Positions 24,959 to 33,648 of a DNA stretch of 64,000 bases are shown piece after piece (within the stretch, counting starts at the first letter, position 1; every line of letters starts with the position of its first letter). The notes under the pieces were generated by a model. It was not told where the DNA came from. It was given only the letters and a program-made list of their open reading frames with translations, and ran no database searches. The stretch spans positions 116,993 to 180,992 of the forward strand of contig CALPMT020000002.1 in the NCBI GenBank assembly GCA_943324745.2. Direction: 5' to 3'. The position numbers and the translations under genes are program-made. This DNA comes from Chitinophaga pinensis (GTDB taxonomy: Bacteria > Bacteroidota > Bacteroidia > Flavobacteriales_D > Crocinitomicaceae).

Positions 24959-25797
24959 TTGAGTTCCATTTTATACAATTTACCACCTCCAACTATTTTT
25001 TGAACTTCATCTGTAATGTAAATCTGCTGATTATCCTTGGTTATAATTGCTTCTTTTTGTGAATACGGCTGTGTAAAATGTTGTTCTTGATAGACCCATT
25101 TTTCGTGTTGATTGGTATAAATCAAAAATCGGTTGTATGTTAACAAATAGAGTTTATCCTTACAAATCGTTGCTGCAGTTACAGCGTCTTTCATAAAACC
25201 TTTGTTTCCAATAAACAATTCAAAACTCTTACGAGCAACATATTTACCAGGCGTCGTAGGAACTTTGTAACAATAGGAATATCCATTGAAAGGATTTGCT
25301 CTACATTTTGTGAAAATTAAAAGTGAATCATTGTGATACGCTAATCCTTCTGCATCAAAATTTTTCAAGGAATCAATCGGCGGAAATGTATGTTGATCTG
25401 GATACGAAAATGAGATAATTTCAGCAGTTACCTTTTCTTTACCCAAAAGTTGATGCATTGAAATCTTATAAATTGTAAGTGATTTTCGATTATTATGATT
25501 GTTGCCAATATCTCCAACATAGATATTACCTCGATCATCCGTACAAATATCTTCCCAATCTGTATTAGCTGCATTTTCAATCAATACTTGATGGATTAAT
25601 TTGCCTTTTAAATTTACAAAATAAAGCGTGGTTTTATCTCCACTATCATTATGCGTAATTAAGAGGCTATCGTTGTAAAATGCTAAACCAGAAGATTCGT
25701 TCACACGATCGGGTAATGATCCAATACGCACTAATTTCTGCCCATAAGCACTGAAATGCCCTAATAATAGAACAATGATGTATTTAAATACTTTCAT
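24955..25797 (-). CDS. Exported beta-propeller protein (NHL / SdiA-regulated-like)
   Basis: The 280-residue protein has a signal peptide (MKVFKYIIVLLLGHFSAYGQ) and then repeats such as LPDRVNESSGLAFYND, ITHNDSGDKTTLYFVN, NTDWEDICTDDRGNIYVGDIG and DAEGLAYHNDSLLIF. These match phytase-like/SdiA-regulated propellers that often bind or cleave phosphate esters at a Ca-bound centre. No catalytic assignment can be made. It overlaps the HAD phosphatase gene by 4 bp downstream and the first LETM1-like gene by 1 bp upstream. Confidence 0.75.
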   Translation of the reverse strand: MKVFKYIIVLLLGHFSAYGQKLVRIGSLPDRVNESSGLAFYNDSLLITHNDSGDKTTLYFVNLKGKLIHQVLIENAANTDWEDICTDDRGNIYVGDIGNNHNNRKSLTIYKISMHQLLGKEKVTAEIISFSYPDQHTFPPIDSLKNFDAEGLAYHNDSLLIFTKCRANPFNGYSYCYKVPTTPGKYVARKSFELFIGNKGFMKDAVTAATICKDKLYLLTYNRFLIYTNQHEKWVYQEQHFTQPYSQKEAIITKDNQQIYITDEVQKIVGGGKLYKMELK

Positions 25798-26942
25798 TAT
25801 CTCACTTTTAATGAATTATCTCTAAAAGCACTTGGACATAGTGCTGGAATATATTTTAAAGCAAAAGGAAGAATAACGGATCCTCCAGGGATTATGAAAA
25901 TAATAGCTGATGGTATTACCGTTAATAAATCAGCAGATTGTCTTTTTACTTTTTTTCGTTCATCTTCCGTTAAATCTGAATGAAATGATTTCCCAATAAG
26001 TGAAAACAATTCTCCTGATTCTTTCGCTTCGATTCTAAATTTGTAAGCATTACGTTTACGAATCTTTGTCCATTTAAACCCCGCTTCTTGTTGCCATTTT
26101 ATTTGCTGATCATCACATCTATCATAATTATTTACTGAGTGTTGTCCCTTTTTTACAGATCCATTTGTAAAATGTGTAGTATCATCATTTTCAAATTTTT
26201 CAGTTAACAAACGTCTTTTTTTTTGTGAAAATCTTGCAGATGCAACGTAAAAATCAAACAATTCTTTTTCCTTACAATTGATGATAAAATCTTTACGAGC
26301 TTGTTGAACGACAAACGAAATGGAATTATATGCCAATGAATCTTCTGTAATTTTGTCGAATTTCTCGCCAGTTTTAAGAAAGTTTTCATACTGAATAACT
26401 TCATTTAAAAGTAATGCATTTGCTTGTGTGCGATACCACATTGGATTCTTAAACCAATTTCGAGGTACTTGAACTTTATGACTGATAGTCGATTCTAAAA
26501 AGTCCATTTTAAGAATTTTAGTCAAAAACTTCGATGTGTCTGCTTGGTAAAATACACTTAAAGAATTGATGAAATCATCCAAATTATTCGTTGGGATGCC
26601 CTTGTATTTTATATAAGTACTCAAATAATATTCAAACAACACTAATTTATTCTTGTCTTTTTTTGTCCAAAATTGATCAGAAATATGTGTCGCATAAATC
26701 AATGTTGGATATAAATCTGGTAGATGCATTCGTTCAAGTCCTAAGGTTTTTTCATGCATGGTAGGGATTTGTGCGTGTTCTAATACCTCTATATTTCCGT
26801 GGATATATAAATCTTCGTATTTGTTTATCCATCCGCGTGAATGAGGATATAATGAGGTTAAATTCGATGACTGTGCGTGTAAATAAAACACAAACAAACA
26901 CATATAACTCGTTAATATGCATGTTTTAATCATCAATTTCAT
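25797..26942 (-). CDS. LETM1-domain protein, paralogue with signal peptide
   Basis: The 381-residue protein begins with a signal peptide or signal anchor (MIKTCILTSYMCLFVFYLHAQ). Its C-terminus matches the LETM1 core: ESGELFSLIGKSFHSDLTEDE, then KKVKRQSADLLTVIPSAIIF, a hydrophobic stretch and PALCPSAFRDN. Eukaryotic LETM1 acts in mitochondrial cation/proton homeostasis; Bacteroidota relatives are named LETM1-related biofilm-associated proteins, with little experimental work. The N-terminal 250 residues are helical and unique. It overlaps the next LETM1-like gene by 17 bp, and the two share the opening GWI-KYEDL, so they are tandem duplicates. Confidence 0.78.
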   Translation of the reverse strand: MKLMIKTCILTSYMCLFVFYLHAQSSNLTSLYPHSRGWINKYEDLYIHGNIEVLEHAQIPTMHEKTLGLERMHLPDLYPTLIYATHISDQFWTKKDKNKLVLFEYYLSTYIKYKGIPTNNLDDFINSLSVFYQADTSKFLTKILKMDFLESTISHKVQVPRNWFKNPMWYRTQANALLLNEVIQYENFLKTGEKFDKITEDSLAYNSISFVVQQARKDFIINCKEKELFDFYVASARFSQKKRRLLTEKFENDDTTHFTNGSVKKGQHSVNNYDRCDDQQIKWQQEAGFKWTKIRKRNAYKFRIEAKESGELFSLIGKSFHSDLTEDERKKVKRQSADLLTVIPSAIIFIIPGGSVILPFALKYIPALCPSAFRDNSLKVR

Positions 26943-28182
26943 TGTCTCTAAATGCAGATGGTATCAAATCAGGAATTATCTTCATTACGATTGGTAATAG
27001 CAAAGCTCCACCTGGCAACATGAATATCGTAATTGCTGGCATGGTTTTCAACAAATCCAAAAATTGCGTTTTCACCTTTTCTTTCTCCTCTTTGGTTAAT
27101 TCTTGATTGGTAGATTTCTTAATGAGTAACATTAACTCTTTACTCTGCTTTAATTCTAAGGCTAATTTATCCTTGTTTCTTCCTAAAATTTTAATCCAAC
27201 GTTTGGAGACATTCCCATATAAATGTTCTACCGCATTTTTATTTTGTAGAAACGAAATTTTATCTGCATGATTCAAGACAAATTGTTCGATGGTTACAAT
27301 CGTTTCATTCAATTCTTCGCGAGGAATATGAAGAAAATCACAGAATTTCAACAAGAAATCTTTTTCGTTCACTAATGTTTCTTGATTGGTATAAATCGTT
27401 AAGACCGAAATATCAATCAAAAAACGTTTAAACATCCAAATATGTGAGAATATTGCTGATAAATCAGTTAATGATGCTCCATTTTTAATGTAATAAATCG
27501 CTTGTTTTTTACGTTGATCATTTAAGTTTGCAGAGGCTAAAAAAACATCAAACATCGCTTTTTCTGATGCTTGCAATTCACCATCCGAATAACCAGTAAA
27601 TACAATGGTTTTCAATACATCCAACGCTAACTCTTCGTAATTAGATTCAACGATGGTTCTATGTGTTTTGATATACTCGTGATAAAGGATCACATCCAGA
27701 TAGACAAACGAGTTACTTAAGTAATTAACCCACAAAGCATTATCTCTTAAATTTAATTTGATATCTGTACGTTTTTCAAGTATATTTTCTAATTTTTCTA
27801 CGTTAGATTCTTTTTTGAAAAACCCCATTAATTTACTAATAGTAGGCGCGCTGTGCTTTCCATAAAAAGCTAATAATGAAGCAATAAAATCATCAAAATC
27901 AGTTACAGCATCCCCACCATTCAAAACAAAAATAAAAAGGTGAGATTCAAAAAGTAATAAGGTTAATTTTTCTTCGGTGGTCCAGGAATTTCCATCTACT
28001 TCTGTCGCAAATAATAACTCTGTAGGAAATCCAAACACAATGCCCGATTGTGACAAATGTAAATGCGCAAAATGTTCGAGACTTAATCCTTTCGGTTTTT
28101 CTACTGAAACGCTAATTTCTCCTTTATTCAGTAAATCTTCGTATTTGGTAATCCAACCAGCAGCACCAGGAGCAAGTAACAT
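26926..28182 (-). CDS. LETM1-domain protein, paralogue without signal peptide
   Basis: The 418-residue protein shares its start (GWITKYEDLLNKGEI) and C-terminal LETM1 core with the downstream gene: ELMLLIKKSTNQELTKEEK, KTQFLDLLKTMPAITIFMLP, then PDLIPSAFRDNE. It lacks the signal peptide of its neighbour; its only strong hydrophobic segment is in the LETM1 core (about 380-405). The core pattern ADL-or-DLL, P, hydrophobic, P is the same as in eukaryotic LETM1. It begins 11 bp after lspA. Two differently targeted LETM1 proteins from one operon is unusual. Confidence 0.8.
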   Translation of the reverse strand: MLLAPGAAGWITKYEDLLNKGEISVSVEKPKGLSLEHFAHLHLSQSGIVFGFPTELLFATEVDGNSWTTEEKLTLLLFESHLFIFVLNGGDAVTDFDDFIASLLAFYGKHSAPTISKLMGFFKKESNVEKLENILEKRTDIKLNLRDNALWVNYLSNSFVYLDVILYHEYIKTHRTIVESNYEELALDVLKTIVFTGYSDGELQASEKAMFDVFLASANLNDQRKKQAIYYIKNGASLTDLSAIFSHIWMFKRFLIDISVLTIYTNQETLVNEKDFLLKFCDFLHIPREELNETIVTIEQFVLNHADKISFLQNKNAVEHLYGNVSKRWIKILGRNKDKLALELKQSKELMLLIKKSTNQELTKEEKEKVKTQFLDLLKTMPAITIFMLPGGALLLPIVMKIIPDLIPSAFRDNEIDD

Positions 28183-28193
28183 TGTCTTACGTT

Positions 28194-28889
28194 TTATTCT
28201 TGGGTTGGTTCACTTGATTCAATCTCTTTAGCCTGCTTTTCCTTTGGAAAGTAGGATCGTTGACGAATTAGTACCATGATTACTCCAACTGTAATTGAGC
28301 CATCTGCTAAATTCCATATCGCAGGAAAAATCTCTTTTCCACTTAAAAATGGAACCCAAGATGGCCAAATTCCATTAAATTGAAACATATCAACTACATT
28401 TCCTAACAAAAACCCTTGATGACGTACCTCAACTTCTACTGGATTTGTTCCAAAATAATTACAAATCGCTTTCACCCCTGATCCTGGAAACTGATTGTAG
28501 CTTGAACAAGGGTCGAATGAAAATATATAATCGTAGAACATCGAATCAATTAAATTCCCCAGAGCTCCTGCAAAAATAAATCCAACAGCAATCAAAAATT
28601 CGATTCTTGCATTTGATTTGGCTTGTTTTACCCAATACCAAGCTATACCTACAATTGCAATGATTCTAAAAATACTCAACGATAATTTAGCAATCATTCC
28701 ACTACCAAAAGTAGTGCCGAAAGCCATTCCTGGATTCTCTATGTATTGTAACCGCAACCATGAACCGAAAATATTAATTGGTTCCACAGAAGCTACCATC
28801 GATGATTTCATATAAATTTTCATCGCCTGGTCTAAAAACAAAATAAGGGCCACAATAGCCCCTACAATGATTAATTTTTTTCGAAACAT
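28194..28889 (-). CDS. lspA: Signal peptidase II (lipoprotein signal peptidase)
   Basis: LspA is an inner-membrane aspartyl protease that cleaves prolipoproteins before the acylated Cys. The 231-residue protein has four membrane helices, IENPGMAFGTTFG, ALGNLIDSMFYD (catalytic Asp115), GNVVDMFQF and WNLADGSITVG (second catalytic Asp196). A roughly 45-residue insert between the two catalytic motifs is usual in Bacteroidota. The start is set at ATG 28889, one base after the upstream stop codon; an in-frame ATG at 28916 would overlap that gene by 26 bp. It follows the DksA-like gene, a pairing often seen in this phylum. Confidence 0.95.
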   Translation of the reverse strand: MFRKKLIIVGAIVALILFLDQAMKIYMKSSMVASVEPINIFGSWLRLQYIENPGMAFGTTFGSGMIAKLSLSIFRIIAIVGIAWYWVKQAKSNARIEFLIAVGFIFAGALGNLIDSMFYDYIFSFDPCSSYNQFPGSGVKAICNYFGTNPVEVEVRHQGFLLGNVVDMFQFNGIWPSWVPFLSGKEIFPAIWNLADGSITVGVIMVLIRQRSYFPKEKQAKEIESSEPTQE

Positions 28890-28890
28890 A

Positions 28891-29271
28891 TTATTTCTGA
28901 GCGTTTTTGGCTTCAATACTTAATGTTGCATGTGGAACCAAACGTAAACGTTCTTTTTGAATCAATTTACCAGTCTCTCTACATACGCCGTACGTTTTAT
29001 TTTCAATACGAACTAATGCATTTTTCAAATTTTGGATGAATTGCTCCTGACGAGCAGCTAATTGTGCAACTTCCTCTCTTGACAAAGTTTCGGAACCATC
29101 TTCCATCATATTGAATGTACGTCCTGTATCATCAGTTCCGTGATCCTCAGAAAGAGAAAGAGATTTACTTAACAAAGAATAATCGTGATCAGCTTCTTTT
29201 AATTTATCTAAAATCAATTCCTTAAACTCCTGTAATTCAGTATCTGAAAATCTATTTTTTATTTTTTCCAT
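28891..29271 (-). CDS. TraR/DksA-family transcription regulator
   Basis: This 126-residue protein has a coiled-coil N-terminus and a C-terminal zinc-finger-like end (YGVCRETGKLIQKERL, then LVPHATLSIEAKN). Only one of the four zinc cysteines remains, as is common in Bacteroidota members. Family knowledge suggests binding to the RNA polymerase secondary channel, with a role in stringent response or rRNA control. The start is set at MEKIKNRFSD (29271), because the extra 24 residues from 29343 are basic and Phe-rich and lie across the candidate promoter box TATATTTG (29306-29299). It lies 1 bp before lspA. Confidence 0.88.
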   Translation of the reverse strand: MEKIKNRFSDTELQEFKELILDKLKEADHDYSLLSKSLSLSEDHGTDDTGRTFNMMEDGSETLSREEVAQLAARQEQFIQNLKNALVRIENKTYGVCRETGKLIQKERLRLVPHATLSIEAKNAQK

Positions 29272-29426
29272 GGGAATATTGTTTTCATTTTTGAAAAACA
29301 AATATAAATGAATTTTTTGTTTTAAAGTCGTTTTTTTGAACAACTATTTTTAAACGTATTTGAACCCATATTACTAATTGCAAAAGCTAAAAAAACAACT
29401 AAACACATCCAAATCAAGAAGGATAA

Positions 29427-32348
29427 TCAATGATTAATGAGAATCTTATAAATTTTTTCATCTGCCGACGATTTTAATTTCAACACATATAATCCATTGT
29501 TTAGTTCAGATACATGTATGATATTTTCAGGATTATTTAATGTTTCAACTTTTACTTCTTTACCTTGAAGATCATAAATAATACAAGAAGTACTATTCTT
29601 ATTCAATGAATTGTTTATAATAGTAATCTCTGCATCTACAGGATTTGGATACAAATTCCATTGATTAACCAACGCTTTTTCAGTTAGATTAGCTGTAGTA
29701 GTTGTATCTGTTTTTTGTGTGATACCTGTTTTAGTTTTCATAATTAAACCACCATCGCCACAAACAAATAGCTCTCCCGAATTTGCTGTATGTATTGATT
29801 TAAAATCATAACATGAAATTGTACTATCTTCTATCCATGTTTTTCCTTTATCAAATGATTTATGAATATACCCATCTTCAGAAACAGCATATCCGAGCGT
29901 ATCGTTTATAAAAAATATCTTATTTACATTCGAATTTAAATCTGACATATTACTCCAATTTATTCCTCCATCGATTGTTTTGTATTGTCCAGCAAATCCA
30001 TTCAATGAATCCATAAAAAATATAAACTTTTTATCGTTTGACATTCCAGTTGAATTATAATTCCACGTAATACCTCCATCGATTGTTTTATAAATTAGGC
30101 CACCTGCTGCATAACCAACTTGTTCATCCATAAAGTATATCGAATATGAGATAGGAATTGATTTGGAATTGATTTTAATCCAATTAAGACCGGCATCAAT
30201 TGATTTATATACATTTCCATTCAATGAAATCGAAAAGAAGATGTTTTTAGTTAATACATAAACGTCCCGAAGTGATTGGGTTTTGTCTGTAAAATTCATT
30301 TGTTTCCAAGAATCACCGCTATCCACGGATTTAAATATAGCGCCTTTATCACCAACACATATTGCTGTATTCGAATTAATAATTTTTAAAGAATTAATAT
30401 TTTCATTCATAATTGAAACAAAACTCCAATTTAATCCATTAGTGTGGGTAACTAAAATATTACCAATTTGTCCTACTGCTATTCCATTGTTTTTATCAAA
30501 CATTTTTATGTCTAAAAGAGTAGCAGTATTATTATTCTTAGATAAATATTCAAAATCACTATTTTTAAATACCCCTTCAACTCCAGCTGCATATACATTA
30601 TTACTATCAATCATTAATAGATCATTCATATTTTTTAGTGATCCCGTGTATATCGACTTCCAAGTTTCACCACCATCTTTAGTCATTAAAATTAATCCGT
30701 TATTTCCCGCGATATAACCTATCTTACTTGAAATAAACTTCACAGAATTTAACTGGATTATAACACCACTTTGTTTCTTTACCCATGAATCACCCCCGTC
30801 AATTGATTTTAGAATGATGCCATTCAATCCAACAACCATCAGTGTTTTTGAATTAATCGTTGTTATACACGTAAGATAATCAGTGCTAGGAGAATTAATT
30901 TTTTGCCAGGTAGTTCCTCCATTTATCGTTTTTAAAATGGTACCTCCACTTCCAACAACAAATCCAGTTGATAGATCAATCATTGTTATTCCGCTCAAAT
31001 CTTTCGTTGTATTACTATTAACATTTAACCATGTATTTCCAGTGTCTAATGTCTGAATGATAACTCCATTTCGACCAATTGCTATCCCTTTTGAATTTGT
31101 AGAAAAATATATATTATTTAAGTTTGCACCATCTATTAATTCAACAGGAAGTTTTTGAGTTATCCACGTTTTTCCTTCATTGTTTGTTTTATAAAATGAA
31201 CTTAACCCTAAACCAAATCCAATTTTATTCTCATTAAAATAAATTTTGGAAAAATATCCGCTTTTGATTTTACTATCTGTCAATTGACTCCATGACAAAC
31301 CACCATCCGTAGATTTTATTATACCATTTTGTCCTAATGAAGCACCATATAAAGTCATTTTATTACTAGAAGCAATCGTATTAAAAATAAAATTATCAGC
31401 GCTGGAGTATTTACACCAACTATCCCCATTATTTGTCAATTTCATGAAAAAACCCTCTTCCGTTGATACGTACACATTATTTTCATCAAAGACACATAAA
31501 TTAAGATCTAGAGTGTTTTTTATTAATGTATCTTGAAATATTTTTGACCAATGAACACCACCATCAGTTGTTTTATGTATTTGCATTGTTGAAGTTGCAA
31601 TAAATCCAATGTTATTATTTATAAACTTAATATCAATCGAATTATCTGGTGTCGTCAATTTTGTCCAGGTTGAGGCATTATCTACTGTTTTTAATAATAC
31701 ATTATTGCTTGCAAGTACATATCCAGTATCAACAGTTAAGAAATCCACCTTTTTATAAACATAATTGGGACTCGAATATTTCCCCCACGTTTTACCACCA
31801 TCTTTTGTTTTATACATCACATCATCTCCTGAATATACAAACCCATTATTATCGTCCATAAATTGAATACGTTGTAACGCACTTGTCGTACCACTTTGTA
31901 ACTTTGACCACGTATTACCTGCATCAATCGTTTTTAATATTGTTCCATTATAACCGCAAGCATAACCTGTTGATGCACTTGAAAAAAATATTTTTAATAA
32001 TATACGATCACAATTTGAATCTAATTTTTTCCAAAGCTTTCCTCCATCTTCAGTCTTATATATCGAGCCCGCGAATGTTGCGATATAACCGATGTTCTCA
32101 TTCGTAAAATAAACAGACATAATCCAAGATTTCTCTTTTGAAACAGAATATAATTTCCATGTTTTACCTCCATCTATGGTTTTTGAAATAGTTTTACAAT
32201 CACCAACTCCATATCCAATATTTTTGGTTGGAAAACTCATGTCGATAAATCCATTCCCATTAGGTTTTGGATTTAACCATTCCCAATCAGATGCATAACT
32301 GGAGATAGAAAATACTAGCATAAATAAACTGATGGATAAATTTTTCAT
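29427..32348 (-). CDS. T9SS-secreted protein of Ycf48/BNR-like propeller repeats
   Basis: The 973-residue protein has a signal peptide (1-20) and about 19 repeats of the type T-DGG-TW separated by I-F-----GYA-G--G blocks. These are typical of photosystem-assembly-factor-like (Ycf48) or sortilin-type beta-propellers and probably form two or three propellers. The C-terminus (NQWNLYPNPVDAEITI and GLYVLKLKS, about 895-973) is a type A T9SS sorting domain, so the protein is exported across the outer membrane and released or anchored to the surface. No enzymatic motif is visible; adhesion or protein binding is plausible. A promoter lies upstream at 32404-32374. Confidence 0.85.
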   Translation of the reverse strand: MKNLSISLFMLVFSISSYASDWEWLNPKPNGNGFIDMSFPTKNIGYGVGDCKTISKTIDGGKTWKLYSVSKEKSWIMSVYFTNENIGYIATFAGSIYKTEDGGKLWKKLDSNCDRILLKIFFSSASTGYACGYNGTILKTIDAGNTWSKLQSGTTSALQRIQFMDDNNGFVYSGDDVMYKTKDGGKTWGKYSSPNYVYKKVDFLTVDTGYVLASNNVLLKTVDNASTWTKLTTPDNSIDIKFINNNIGFIATSTMQIHKTTDGGVHWSKIFQDTLIKNTLDLNLCVFDENNVYVSTEEGFFMKLTNNGDSWCKYSSADNFIFNTIASSNKMTLYGASLGQNGIIKSTDGGLSWSQLTDSKIKSGYFSKIYFNENKIGFGLGLSSFYKTNNEGKTWITQKLPVELIDGANLNNIYFSTNSKGIAIGRNGVIIQTLDTGNTWLNVNSNTTKDLSGITMIDLSTGFVVGSGGTILKTINGGTTWQKINSPSTDYLTCITTINSKTLMVVGLNGIILKSIDGGDSWVKKQSGVIIQLNSVKFISSKIGYIAGNNGLILMTKDGGETWKSIYTGSLKNMNDLLMIDSNNVYAAGVEGVFKNSDFEYLSKNNNTATLLDIKMFDKNNGIAVGQIGNILVTHTNGLNWSFVSIMNENINSLKIINSNTAICVGDKGAIFKSVDSGDSWKQMNFTDKTQSLRDVYVLTKNIFFSISLNGNVYKSIDAGLNWIKINSKSIPISYSIYFMDEQVGYAAGGLIYKTIDGGITWNYNSTGMSNDKKFIFFMDSLNGFAGQYKTIDGGINWSNMSDLNSNVNKIFFINDTLGYAVSEDGYIHKSFDKGKTWIEDSTISCYDFKSIHTANSGELFVCGDGGLIMKTKTGITQKTDTTTTANLTEKALVNQWNLYPNPVDAEITIINNSLNKNSTSCIIYDLQGKEVKVETLNNPENIIHVSELNNGLYVLKLKSSADEKIYKILINH

Positions 32349-32373
32349 TTTTATTGATTTATGGATTGAATAT

Positions 32374-32404
32374 CAAACCTACACCAAAAGGCCAAGCGAT
32401 ACAA
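32374..32404 (-). promoter_or_regulatory. Promoter of the T9SS propeller gene
   Basis: On the minus strand TTG (32404-32402), 20 bp, then TAGGTTTG (32381-32374) fit the Bacteroidota consensus. It lies 26 bp upstream of the ATG at 32348. Confidence 0.6.
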
Positions 32405-32790
32405 GTGTAGACAATCAAATAGCGTACTTATACCCATATTAACAGGTATAAATACCTAAATAAAGGATTGGTCAATTCACGTAAATCGCTGAAATAACTA
32501 TTTTTACATATAAAAAACACGCGATTTATACTAAATTAATAGATAGAATTTATATTCAATTGTCGTGAAATTTTGCTCCACTACTTAAATGAAATGTTAA
32601 AGAATGATAGGCCAAACCGTATGTTGTAATTTACAGAAACAGATTTTTACATGAAGCTCCAATTAACAACATAGGAAACATCCTTAAATACATTGATTAA
32701 AAAAAAATTAAAGTTGAAAGGGGAACCTACATTAACCTTCTGATTAAATCCAACTAGATAAGGCTGTTTTGAGTACAAATACTACTAAAA
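32405..32790. other. Intergenic region with no gene seen
   Basis: This AT-rich stretch lies between two divergent genes. It contains one copy of an AGGTAT-type inverted repeat (32444-32457) whose counterpart lies at 32793-32806 near the promoter of the STAS-like operon. No ORF or RNA is recognised. Confidence 0.6.
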
Positions 32791-32792
32791 AC

Positions 32793-32806
32793 AGGTATTT
32801 ATACCT
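32793..32806 (+). promoter_or_regulatory. AGGTAT palindrome before the STAS-like operon
   Basis: AGGTAT-TT-ATACCT lies 54 bp upstream of the first start codon and 34 bp upstream of the -7 box, a plausible regulator site. The same word occurs in the opposite orientation at 32444-32457 (AGGTAT-AA-ATACCT). Confidence 0.4.
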
Positions 32807-32840
32807 ATATTTTTGAAGTGTTAAATCTTAAAATGCTTGG

Positions 32841-32848
32841 TATCTTTG
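32841..32848 (+). promoter_or_regulatory. -7 box of the STAS-like / two-component operon
   Basis: TATCTTTG matches TAnnTTTG and lies 12 bp upstream of the ATG at 32861, so the mRNA would have almost no leader. The nearest upstream TTTTG (32811-32815) is 25 bp away, longer than usual. Confidence 0.5.
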
Positions 32849-32860
32849 TAACAAAAAACG

Positions 32861-33247
32861 ATGCGAGAAGCTTCAAATAATTATACAAAGTATTGGATGG
32901 AAGATGGAATCATGCATTCGATGTTCTTACAAGATATTCATTTAGAACTTGAACTTTGCATAGCATTAATTAATTTCCGTCAAGAATTTTCAGAAGGTGA
33001 AAAACAATATTGGTTATATGATCTTGATAAACTTCAATCTACGACGAAAGATGCGAAAGACTATGCTGCAAAATATGGGGATAACTATTTACATGCGGCA
33101 GCAATTATCGTTCATTCCCATCTGCAAAAATTTATTATTAATACATATATTATCGTAAAAAAACCGAATGTAAAGACACGAATTTTTACAGATAAAGTCA
33201 AAGCAAAAAACTGGTTGTTAGAACTCAAAGCAAAAAACGCACTATGA
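32861..33247 (+). CDS. STAS-like (DUF7793-type) protein A
   Basis: The 128-residue cytosolic protein has the layout W--DGI, GEKQYWLYDLDKL, AKDYAAKYGDNYLHAAAIIVH and TRIFTDKVKAKNWLLEL. This pattern fits SpoIIAA/STAS-like domains (DUF7793 group) found singly in many Bacteroidota, with a short strand, a helix and the Asp of WLYDLD. STAS domains act in partner-switching or sensing; the role here is not known. The stop overlaps the ATG of a close paralogue by 4 bp. It is the first of four overlapping genes ending in a NarL-type two-component pair. Confidence 0.7.
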   Translation: MREASNNYTKYWMEDGIMHSMFLQDIHLELELCIALINFRQEFSEGEKQYWLYDLDKLQSTTKDAKDYAAKYGDNYLHAAAIIVHSHLQKFIINTYIIVKKPNVKTRIFTDKVKAKNWLLELKAKNAL

Positions 33248-33648
33248 TCGTAAAAGAATTAGAAGATGACCTTTCAAAACTTTGGATTGATAAAGACGGA
33301 ATATTGTACTCTATCTTTAAAAAAGAGCTAGAAATAAACGTTCCTATATGTAAACAAATTATTGCATTACGGCATGAAATATCTGCAGGTGAAAAACAAT
33401 ATTGGTTATACGACTTCAATAATCTCAAAAGTATGCCAAGCGAGGGTAAGGCCTATGCAGACAAATATGGACAAGAATTTTTACATGCAACAGCTGCACT
33501 AGTGCATAATCATCTACAAAAATATATCGTGAATATTTTTATAGCCATAAAAAAGCCACATGTCCCTTTTCGTGCATTTACGAATAAACAAGAAGCAAAA
33601 AACTGGTTGTTAAAACATAAAAAAGCAAATGAATCAAAAAGTAATTGA
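33244..33648 (+). CDS. STAS-like (DUF7793-type) protein B
   Basis: The 134-residue protein is a paralogue of the preceding gene. GEKQYWLYDFNNL, AKDYA-like KAYADKYGQEFLHATAALVHNHLQKYIVN, and FRAFTNKQEAKNWLLKHKK align almost position for position, so the pair arose by tandem duplication. It overlaps the preceding gene by 4 bp and the following kinase gene by 20 bp, which indicates tight coupling. A partner-switch or signal-integration role with the kinase is an inference from this arrangement. Confidence 0.7.
   Translation: MIVKELEDDLSKLWIDKDGILYSIFKKELEINVPICKQIIALRHEISAGEKQYWLYDFNNLKSMPSEGKAYADKYGQEFLHATAALVHNHLQKYIVNIFIAIKKPHVPFRAFTNKQEAKNWLLKHKKANESKSN

Noticed and set aside
26204..26404. 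Minus-strand ORF of 66 codons
   Set aside because: It is out of frame within the LETM1-like gene, with low-complexity composition.
30283..30717. Plus-strand ORF of 144 codons
   Set aside because: It mirrors the repeat codons of the Ycf48-like gene on the minus strand; no recognisable domain.
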